Assembly: GCA_017461625.1 (NCBI GenBank)
Contig: JAFTXJ010000019.1
Coordinates: 1-64,000 of the forward strand
From: Clostridia bacterium
GTDB taxonomy: Bacteria; Bacillota; Clostridia; Oscillospirales; Acutalibacteraceae
Reading direction: 5' to 3'
DNA length: 64,000 bases
Below, in pieces: positions 29,146 to 35,884 of the stretch (its first letter is position 1; each line of letters begins with the position of its first letter). A program made the position numbers and the translations under genes. The notes under the pieces were generated by a model that saw only the letters and a program-made list of their open reading frames with translations, was not told the DNA's origin and ran no database searches.

Positions 29146-30150
29146 ATGATTGGTTTTGTTGTTCCATGGTGGTTGATTGGTGTTTTGGCTTTGGGAGTAG
29201 TGGGTGGAGTAGTAGCTATACTGCAGGCTATCACCAAAATTGCATTTATAATTTTTACGATAGTTTTTATTGTAATTGGATTGATAGTTATTGTAAAAGG
29301 AATAGGCGACGGATCGGATGGTTATGGTGTTTTTCATAGTATAGTTGAAGTTGTTCGAGGTTTTTTTATTATGTGTACTTCACTATTGGTTAAGTATTGG
29401 TTGGAAATTGGTGAAGGTGCAAAACATTTTAATGATGCGAAATTTGTATTATTAGGTACATTCGATAAAGTTGATAGTTATTTGGCAGCTATATTCATAT
29501 CGGTGATTTTGATACTTATATTGTTTTTGTCGATGTTGCCGAACTATTTAAGAAAGAAAAAATCAAAATTTATTTGGCCTATTTTATCGTTGATAGTTAT
29601 GTGTGTGCTTTTCGTGGGTGCTTTTAAAGTTAGCTTTGACAGTGAAATGAATAATACTTACGATTCAATTGATTGGACATCTCCTGAATATGAAGCGGTT
29701 AATGATATTTCGGTTTTTCGTGACGATATAGTAAGGGATAAATATATTGAAATTGGAACTATTAAAGCGGGAACGAAATTGTTTATTAAGAAATCAAAAG
29801 TACATGAAGAACCATATGATTATGTTGAAGTTTCAGATGGTAAAAGAGTAGTATATGTGAAAACTGCAGAAGTGAAAAGCTTAGTATCATATAGTTATTA
29901 TGTTAACAGTGACTCTAAATTGCTTGAAGAATCTACAAAGGAGTTTTTTACTTGGGATGATGATATATCTCCAGTTAGATCATGGCCTGGTGATAAAGTT
30001 ATCAAAAAAGTGAAAAAGGGAGAGAAAGTAAAAAAAGTAGAGGTTTGTTTAGCTCCGGAAGATTTAGGCGGATCTCATATGTTGGTTGAACTTTCAGATG
30101 GAACGAGAGGTTATATATTTCTCGAAAATATAACCGAAATAAGAAAATAA
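29146..30150 (+). CDS. Membrane protein with C-terminal SH3-like region
   Basis: ATG 29146 follows TAAGGAG. Seen: three or four hydrophobic segments in residues 1-165 (VVPWWLIGVLALGVVGG; IIFTIVFIVIGLIVIV; YLAAIFISVILILILFLSML; WPILSLIVMCVLFVGAF). An extracytoplasmic tail of ~165 residues then carries two short beta-rich stretches with SH3b-like spacing (AGTKLFIKKSKVHEEPYDYV..; DGTRGYIFLENITEIRK). 334 aa. No catalytic motif. SH3b-like tails often bind cell wall, so envelope sensing is possible. It is regulated, if at all, by the structured leader upstream. Confidence 0.7.
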   Translation: MIGFVVPWWLIGVLALGVVGGVVAILQAITKIAFIIFTIVFIVIGLIVIVKGIGDGSDGYGVFHSIVEVVRGFFIMCTSLLVKYWLEIGEGAKHFNDAKFVLLGTFDKVDSYLAAIFISVILILILFLSMLPNYLRKKKSKFIWPILSLIVMCVLFVGAFKVSFDSEMNNTYDSIDWTSPEYEAVNDISVFRDDIVRDKYIEIGTIKAGTKLFIKKSKVHEEPYDYVEVSDGKRVVYVKTAEVKSLVSYSYYVNSDSKLLEESTKEFFTWDDDISPVRSWPGDKVIKKVKKGEKVKKVEVCLAPEDLGGSHMLVELSDGTRGYIFLENITEIRK

Positions 30151-30239
30151 TGCAACTAAAACATGACGCCAATTAAAACACATCGTTTTTAAAATTTATG
30201 AAGTTAGTTGGAGTATTTTAATTAAAAGAGGTAAATATA

Positions 30240-30968
30240 GTGTGGAACAATTTTGAATGTGATGAATTTATTTTTGAGGGGCACGAGGCAAGTGTTGTAA
30301 AACCAAAGGTAAAATGCTTCAACCCAACTCTTGTTTTGAAAACGGAATACCGCAATGCTTTTCCGGAAACGGAAATCGAATTACTTAACCGTGGCTGTTA
30401 TGTTGCTTTTGTTGAAAACGACAATCGTTGGGGCACTGACCCTGACCTTGACCGCAAGGCTCGTTTTGTTCGCTTTGTGAGTGAAAAGTATTCTCTTTCT
30501 CAAAAGTGCGTGCCTGTTGGTATGAGCTGCGGCGGACTTATTGCAATTAAGTTTGCTGCAAAATATCCTGAACTTGTGAGCTGCCTTTATCTTGATGCAC
30601 CTGTTGTCAATTATATGAGTTGCCCTTGCGGATTCGGAATAGGTGAGAGGCTTGATGATGAAAACTTCACTGAAATTCTCACAGCACTTAAAATGAACAG
30701 TATTTCGGAGCTTCTTTATTACCGTGAAACACCTCAGGATAAAATCCCTGATCTTATCGAAAATAAAATTCCTGTTGTGCTTGTGGCAGGTGACAGCGAC
30801 ACAGTTGTGCCATATGTTGAAAACGGAATTTTAATTGAACGTGCGTATAAACAAGCTGAACTTCCTATTGAAATTTTTATAAAAGAGGGTTGCAATCATC
30901 ACCCCCACGGACTTGATGACCCGACACCTGTGGTTGATTTGATTCTCAACTTTGTGCAAAGTGAATAA
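30240..30968 (+). CDS. Alpha/beta hydrolase
   Basis: Serine hydrolase with nucleophile elbow GMSCGGLIA near residue 100, acid residue in AGDSDTVVPYVENG and His in EGCNHHPHGLDDP, forming a complete triad. 242 aa, cytosolic. GTG start at 30240 with AAAAGAGG eight bases upstream. Acts on an ester or similar small substrate; not further predictable. Shares a bidirectional terminator with the convergent shikimate kinase gene. Confidence 0.85.
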   Translation: MWNNFECDEFIFEGHEASVVKPKVKCFNPTLVLKTEYRNAFPETEIELLNRGCYVAFVENDNRWGTDPDLDRKARFVRFVSEKYSLSQKCVPVGMSCGGLIAIKFAAKYPELVSCLYLDAPVVNYMSCPCGFGIGERLDDENFTEILTALKMNSISELLYYRETPQDKIPDLIENKIPVVLVAGDSDTVVPYVENGILIERAYKQAELPIEIFIKEGCNHHPHGLDDPTPVVDLILNFVQSE

Positions 30969-30972
30969 AATT

Positions 30973-31010
30973 AAAAGGAGTTGTTCATTGCTGAAAGAAC
31001 AACTCCTTTT
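30973..31010. terminator. Bidirectional terminator
   Basis: AAAAGGAGTTGTTC (30973-30986) pairs perfectly over 14 bp with GAACAACTCCTTTT (30997-31010), with A- and T-rich flanks, serving both convergent genes. Confidence 0.9.
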
Positions 31011-31011
31011 G

Positions 31012-31512
31012 CTATATAAAGTTCTTAATTGATTCTGCAATTTTTTCAACCGTTTGTTCAATATTGAGATTGTGAGTTTTAACGGTTATATCTGCATATT
31101 TTTCATAAAGAGGGCAACGCTCTTTATAAAGCTCACCGATAGTCTGGCTTTTTGTCATAGCAACACCGCGGGTTTTGATGTTGGTGAGTCTGCTTTCAAT
31201 ATCTTCAAGCGGAAGCGAAAGGTAAACCACAATTCCGTTTTTCTTAAGATGTTCCATTGCTTTTTGAGAATAAACAGCACTTCCTCCTGTGGCAACAACA
31301 CAGTTATCGTCAGTAAAGTTAACAATGGTGCTTTCTTCTTCATTTAAAAAGCGGTCAAGGCCTTGAGTATCAATAATGCTTTGTAAACTCATTGAGCAAC
31401 GTCTTTGAATGAGCAGGTCGCAATCCACAAAACCAAATTGTATCGCTTTTGCAAGCAAAACACCAATGGTGCTCTTTCCGCAACCGGGCATTCCGATTAA
31501 AATTATATTCAT
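31012..31512 (-). CDS. aroK: Shikimate kinase
   Basis: Phosphorylates shikimate in aromatic amino-acid synthesis. P-loop GMPGCGKSTIG at residues 7-17, substrate Asp in DCDLLIQRR and the glycine-rich ATGGSAV motif; the lid region carries TRGVAM. 166 aa, normal. Monocistronic, with no other aro genes nearby. Confidence 0.92.
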   Translation of the reverse strand: MNIILIGMPGCGKSTIGVLLAKAIQFGFVDCDLLIQRRCSMSLQSIIDTQGLDRFLNEEESTIVNFTDDNCVVATGGSAVYSQKAMEHLKKNGIVVYLSLPLEDIESRLTNIKTRGVAMTKSQTIGELYKERCPLYEKYADITVKTHNLNIEQTVEKIAESIKNFI

Positions 31513-31660
31513 AGCAATCCCTCGTGATTTTTTGAAAATTATACTATAAAGAGGAATACTTGTAAAGTTTTTTCACAGGGTTAGGAATTATTTTGACGGT
31601 ATAAATTATATTTATTAACAGTTCGTTCATTGCTGATGGACATTTTCTTGAAAGTGTCGT

Positions 31661-31689
31661 TTGCATTGAATGCTGTGCTGATATATAAT
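31661..31689 (+). promoter_or_regulatory. Promoter for the AMP-forming ligase gene
   Basis: TTGCAT (31661-31666), 17-base spacer, TATAAT (31684-31689), 50 bases before the ATG at 31739. Confidence 0.7.
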
Positions 31690-31738
31690 TTTGTATAAGT
31701 AAACAATACTTTGTATTGCTAATGATTAGGAGAAAACT

Positions 31739-33340
31739 ATGAGTAATAAAAAATATCCTTATAATAACATTCCTAAAACTCAGGATTTAAAAGAAATGGT
31801 TGATTTCTGTGCCAAAACTTATGGCGAAGATACCGCTTTTTGGTACACAAAAGGCAAGGAAGAGCTCAGACATTCTTTTAATGACGTAAAAGCAGATGTG
31901 TATGCTTTAGGAACATATCTTCACTCAATCGGCCTTAAAAACGCACACATTGCTTTGGTTGGCGAAAATAGCTATGAATGGATTATTTGCTACCTTGCAG
32001 TTATCTGCGGTGGCAATGTAATTGTTCCTGTTGATAAAGAGCAGACACCTGAAGATGTTCAGTATGTTGTTGAAAAGAGTGAAGCAACAGCTGTTATTCA
32101 TTCAAAGCTTTATGCTGATAAAACAGATTTGTGTAATGTTCAAAAAATTTCTATGGAAGGCTTTGCAGATTATATCAGTAAAGGCAAGGAGCTTATAGCT
32201 AATGGTGAAAAGAGCTTTGTTGACTACAAGGTTGACAAGGAAGTTATGGCTGCAATTGTTTTTACATCAGGCACCACATCACGCCCGAAGGGTGCAATGC
32301 TCACTCATAAGAGCCTTATGACAGATGCTATCACAAGCCTTATGAATCTTTCCATTCCCAAGGGCACTGTGCTTATGCTTCCTCTTTATCATACATTTGG
32401 CTTTATGGCAGGTGTTGCTTGTCAGATGCTAGTTGGCTTCCCTGTGTTTATTAATGCAAGCCTTAAGAAACTTCTTGCCGATATTAAATATGCGGCTCCC
32501 GGTCACGTTTCTGTTGTTCCTATGGTGCTTAAGGTTATGTATAACAAGATTTGGGATAACATCAGAAAGCAGGGCAAAGAAAAGCTTGTTAAAACCATGA
32601 TTAAAGTCAGTAACGGACTTCTCAAAGTCGGCATTGATATGAGAAGAGTTTTCTTCAAGCAGATTCTTGATGCTTTCGGCGGTAATCTTGAAATGATTAT
32701 TTCAGGCGGTTCAGCGCTTGATGAAAAATATGTTTCAGGCTTTAAGGAGCTTGGCATCACTGTTACCAGCGGTTACGGCATTACCGAGTGCTCACCGATT
32801 GTTGCAACTATGAGAACCAAGCACTATGCTCCTGCCAGCGTTGGTGCAGTTCACCCCGGTGTTGAGTGCAGAATTAAAGACGGTGAGATTCAAATCAAGG
32901 GTGACATCGTATTCCTCGGTTATTATAAAGATGAAGAAGCAACAAAAGCTGCGTTTGACGGTGAATGGTTTAAAACAGGCGACCTTGGTTATCTTGATGA
33001 TGACGGACTTCTTTACATCTCAGGTCGTGAAAAGAACCTTATCATTCTTTCAAACGGCAAGAATGTTTCACCCGAAGAGCTTGAAGCAATGCTTTATGAC
33101 ACAATTGATGAAATTGAAGAAGTTGTTGTTAAGGGTGAGAATGATCAGATTGTTGCTGAAGTTTATCCTGTTCAGGTTGAAAATGAATCTTCTGCAGATA
33201 AAAAAGAAAAAGAAAAGAACATCAAAGCAAAGATTAATGAGCTCAACCATAAGCTTCCTTCTTTTAAGAAGATTGCTGACATCCGTTTCAGAGATACTGA
33301 ATTTGAAAAAACAACAACCAAAAAAATCAAGAGAAAATAA
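31739..33340 (+). CDS. AMP-forming acyl-CoA synthetase/ligase
   Basis: ANL-superfamily enzyme activating a carboxylate with ATP. Motifs: FTSGTTSRPKGAMLTHKSL (P-loop-like), SGYGITECSPI, GEWFKTGDLGYLDDDG and the C-terminal hinge/catalytic Lys region KTTTKKIKRK. 533 aa. Long-chain fatty acid activation is the usual role for this branch; transfer to CoA or to an acyl carrier protein such as the one at 28.6 kb is possible. Followed by a terminator and then an iron alcohol dehydrogenase. Confidence 0.9.
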   Translation: MSNKKYPYNNIPKTQDLKEMVDFCAKTYGEDTAFWYTKGKEELRHSFNDVKADVYALGTYLHSIGLKNAHIALVGENSYEWIICYLAVICGGNVIVPVDKEQTPEDVQYVVEKSEATAVIHSKLYADKTDLCNVQKISMEGFADYISKGKELIANGEKSFVDYKVDKEVMAAIVFTSGTTSRPKGAMLTHKSLMTDAITSLMNLSIPKGTVLMLPLYHTFGFMAGVACQMLVGFPVFINASLKKLLADIKYAAPGHVSVVPMVLKVMYNKIWDNIRKQGKEKLVKTMIKVSNGLLKVGIDMRRVFFKQILDAFGGNLEMIISGGSALDEKYVSGFKELGITVTSGYGITECSPIVATMRTKHYAPASVGAVHPGVECRIKDGEIQIKGDIVFLGYYKDEEATKAAFDGEWFKTGDLGYLDDDGLLYISGREKNLIILSNGKNVSPEELEAMLYDTIDEIEEVVVKGENDQIVAEVYPVQVENESSADKKEKEKNIKAKINELNHKLPSFKKIADIRFRDTEFEKTTTKKIKRK

Positions 33341-33346
33341 TTTCAC

Positions 33347-33377
33347 AGCCCGATGCTTGATAGTGTCGGGCTTTTGT
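33347..33377 (+). terminator. Terminator after the ligase
   Basis: AGCCCGA (33347-33353) pairs with TCGGGCT (33366-33372), followed by TTTTG. Confidence 0.8.
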
Positions 33378-33413
33378 TATATAATCTGAATATAACTTTG
33401 TAGGAGTGATGTT

Positions 33414-34538
33414 ATGAGCTGGAATTTTTCAATGCCTGTTAAAATTTATTTTGGTAACAACAAGGTGCAGGAGTTACCTGAAATTATAGATTCTTTCGGC
33501 TTAAAAAGGGGAGTGCTTGTCTGCTCCAATACCCTTAAAAACAACGGTGTTGCCGATGAGATTATCAAAAATTGCGGTGGTAGAATTGTTGCCGTTTTTC
33601 ACGATATAAGACCAAACCCCACCACCGACAATGTAAATGACTGCGTTAAAGTTCTGCGTGAAAATAACGCTCAGTTTGCCGTGGCTCTCGGAGGTGGCTC
33701 ACCGATGGATTGCTGCAAGGCAGCGTGTGCTATTGCAAAAGGTGACGACGTAATCGAAAGCTATCACACGGGCGGAAAAGCTATTGACAAAAATGAAGTG
33801 ATTCCCATGATTGCTGTTGCAACAACTTCTGGCACAGGCAGTGAAATCACAAACATTTCGGTGCTTACAGACCTTGCCCAAAATGTGAAATCAACCATGA
33901 ATGACCCGCTGATGTATCCGATTGCTGCAATAGTTGACCCTAAGCTGACCTTAAGCGTTCCGCCGAAAGTAACTGCTTCCACAGGTCTTGATGTTCTGGC
34001 TCACGCTCTTGAAAGCTTCTGGAGTGTTTTGCATCAACCGATTTGTGAAAGCTGTTCAGTTCACGCAACCAAGCTGGTCTTTGAATATCTTTATAAGGCA
34101 TACACTGAACCCGGAAACCTTGAAGCGAGGGAAAAAATGGCTGAGGCTTCAATCGTTGCAGGTGTTGCATTCAGTAATCCCAGAACAGCAGGCAGTCACG
34201 CTTGCTCATTTCCGCTTACTAATATTTACGGTGTGCCTCACGGTGAAGCATGTGCAATGACGCTTGATTATTTTACCCGCTTCAATGCCGAGGCTGAGGG
34301 CGGCAGACTCCACCGCTTTGCCCGTGATTGCGGATTTAAAGATGCTTATGATATGGCAGATGCCATTACTTCTCTTAAAAAGAAAATGGGTATGGCGATG
34401 ACCCTTACTCAAATCGGAGTAAAAACCGATGAAGAAATCGAAACCCTTACTAAAATGAGCATGACGCCATTGCTTGAAAAGAATATCATTCCGCTTTCTT
34501 ACGATGATGTTAAAAATATGTATCTTTCAATGAAATAG
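33414..34538 (+). CDS. Iron-containing alcohol dehydrogenase
   Basis: Group III NAD(P)-dependent dehydrogenase. Rossmann-like motif GGGSPMDCCKA and the TTSGTGSE segment in the N half; iron-ligand His residues in DVLAHALESFWS and GVPHGEACAM in the helical C half. 374 aa. The substrate could be butanol, ethanol, propanediol or a lactaldehyde type. TAGGAGTGAT precedes ATG 33414. No aldehyde dehydrogenase partner adjoins. Confidence 0.92.
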   Translation: MSWNFSMPVKIYFGNNKVQELPEIIDSFGLKRGVLVCSNTLKNNGVADEIIKNCGGRIVAVFHDIRPNPTTDNVNDCVKVLRENNAQFAVALGGGSPMDCCKAACAIAKGDDVIESYHTGGKAIDKNEVIPMIAVATTSGTGSEITNISVLTDLAQNVKSTMNDPLMYPIAAIVDPKLTLSVPPKVTASTGLDVLAHALESFWSVLHQPICESCSVHATKLVFEYLYKAYTEPGNLEAREKMAEASIVAGVAFSNPRTAGSHACSFPLTNIYGVPHGEACAMTLDYFTRFNAEAEGGRLHRFARDCGFKDAYDMADAITSLKKKMGMAMTLTQIGVKTDEEIETLTKMSMTPLLEKNIIPLSYDDVKNMYLSMK

Positions 34539-34542
34539 TTCA

Positions 34543-34571
34543 TTGACACTAAAAATCATATTTGGTAAAAT
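34543..34571 (+). promoter_or_regulatory. Promoter for the EEP-family gene
   Basis: TTGACA (34543-34548), 17-base spacer, TAAAAT (34566-34571), 30 bases before ATG 34601. Confidence 0.8.
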
Positions 34572-34600
34572 AAACCTATTAAGTATTAGGAGTGATAATT

Positions 34601-35368
34601 ATGAACTTAAAAGTTATGAGTTATAATATACTTTGCTACGGACCTGACGAAATGCATTGGACCATCCGTCACCCTATGGTAACCGAACTTATCAAAAGAG
34701 AACGTCCTGATTCTTTCGGGGTTCAGGAGGCTCATTATGAATGGATGAAAACCCTTTTTGCTTCATTGCCTGAGTATGATTATGTTGGTGTAGGCCGTGA
34801 AGACGGGGACAAGGAAGGCGAATTTTCTGCAGTTTTCTATCTTAAAGATAAGTTTGATGTTCTCGACAGCGGCACATTCTGGCTTTCAGAAACCCCCGAT
34901 GTTGCAGGCAGCAAGGGTTGGGACGGTGCTTGCCACCGTGTTTGCTCATGGGCAAAGCTTCAAGATAAAGTAAGCGGTGAAGTTTATGTTCATATGAACA
35001 CTCACCTTGACCATAAAGGACCCGAGGCAAGAACAAAGGGCTTGCAGTTGCTCCTTGATTTTGCCAAGAATTTCAGCGAAAAGGTTGTTCTTACAGGCGA
35101 CTTTAACTTCTTTGAGGGTTGCGAGCTTTATGAGCAGATGACCTCAGGCAGACTGGTTGATACAAAGCACGCAACCGAAGACACAATGGACAGCATTACA
35201 TACAACGCATTTTATCCTTTGCTTAATGACAAGGGTGACCCTGCTGTAATTGACTTTATAAATGTTTCAGACGATGTAAAGGTTAATAAGTACAGAGTTT
35301 TAACCGAACGCCCCGACGGCAAATTCCCCTCAGACCATTACCCTGTAGTGGCAGAGATTGAAGTTTAA
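34601..35368 (+). CDS. Endonuclease/exonuclease/phosphatase-family protein
   Basis: EEP-fold hydrolase with VMSYNILCYGPDE, FGVQEAHYEWM (metal Glu), NTHLDHKGPEAR, LTGDFNFFEG and terminal SDHYPVVAEI, giving a complete active site. 255 aa from ATG 34601 (TTAGGAG upstream). No signal peptide, so it acts in the cytosol, more likely as a phosphodiesterase/phosphatase of a small metabolite than as a secreted nuclease. Monocistronic with its own promoter and terminator. Confidence 0.88.
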   Translation: MNLKVMSYNILCYGPDEMHWTIRHPMVTELIKRERPDSFGVQEAHYEWMKTLFASLPEYDYVGVGREDGDKEGEFSAVFYLKDKFDVLDSGTFWLSETPDVAGSKGWDGACHRVCSWAKLQDKVSGEVYVHMNTHLDHKGPEARTKGLQLLLDFAKNFSEKVVLTGDFNFFEGCELYEQMTSGRLVDTKHATEDTMDSITYNAFYPLLNDKGDPAVIDFINVSDDVKVNKYRVLTERPDGKFPSDHYPVVAEIEV

Positions 35369-35373
35369 AAATT

Positions 35374-35405
35374 AAGGCTGTATCGCAGTGACGATACAGC
35401 CTTTT
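35374..35405 (+). terminator. Terminator after the EEP-family gene
   Basis: AAGGCTGTATCG (35374-35385) pairs perfectly with CGATACAGCCTT (35391-35402) and is followed by TTGC. No gene is seen in 35406-35561. Confidence 0.87.
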
Positions 35406-35561
35406 GCTATTCAACTATTAAGATTAATACTACAAGAAACCTAAGGGGTAATGTGGATAATTCACAGTCACCTCACGTCAAACGTTTTGTCGGTTGAGCT
35501 GTTCGTAGCGGTGAGGCTGATTGCTAAAATTATGATGGTTTAGTTACTAGTGGTTTTTTGG

Positions 35562-35759
35562 TTATCGCAAGTCAAGCAAATCATCAGCACTTTTTTTATA
35601 AAATTTGCATAACTTGACAAAGTCTTCAATGGACAATTTCGCTCGTCTTTTTTCGATATGGTCATATCCTTGTTGAGATTTGTGAATAACAGAAGCCACT
35701 TCTTTTTGCGAAAGGTCATTATCAATTCTCAATGCAATTATTTTATCGAGATAGTCCAT
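35562..35759 (-). CDS. XRE-family helix-turn-helix repressor
   Basis: 65-residue Cro/CI-like regulator: IIALRIDNDLSQKEVASVIHKSQQGYDHIEKRRAKLSIEDF contains the HTH. Start ATG 35759 is chosen for GAGGTGATC upstream; the longer frame to 35810 lacks a site. It is divergent from the large secreted protein at 35.9 kb, and the shared 125-base gap holds two identical-spacing dyads over a promoter, so it very likely represses that gene. Confidence 0.85.
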   Translation of the reverse strand: MDYLDKIIALRIDNDLSQKEVASVIHKSQQGYDHIEKRRAKLSIEDFVKLCKFYKKSADDLLDLR

Positions 35760-35785
35760 TTTGATCACCTCGAAGAAATTATATA

Positions 35786-35829
35786 ATACTCTAAAATTGA
35801 GTATTGACAATTACTCAAAGATTGAGTAA
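35786..35829. promoter_or_regulatory. Promoter with paired XRE operators
   Basis: Two dyads of the same layout: ATACTC-7 bases-GAGTAT (35786-35804) and TTACTC-7 bases-GAGTAA (35811-35829), 25 bp centre to centre. The TTGACA box (35804-35809) lies between them, and TAAAAT (35827-35832), 17 bases further, overlaps the second dyad. Occupancy would block the promoter of the secreted protein. Confidence 0.75.
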
Positions 35830-35884
35830 AATATGTTGTAGCAATTATAAAATTATTGCTAATTAAACTTTGGAGGTTTTTAAA

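Noticed and set aside
31629..31665. Hammerhead ribozyme-like string (CTGATGGACA...GAAAGTGTC)
   Set aside because: The core reads CTGATGG rather than CTGATGA, and the GAAA does not sit at the end of a helix followed by the required UH cleavage site.
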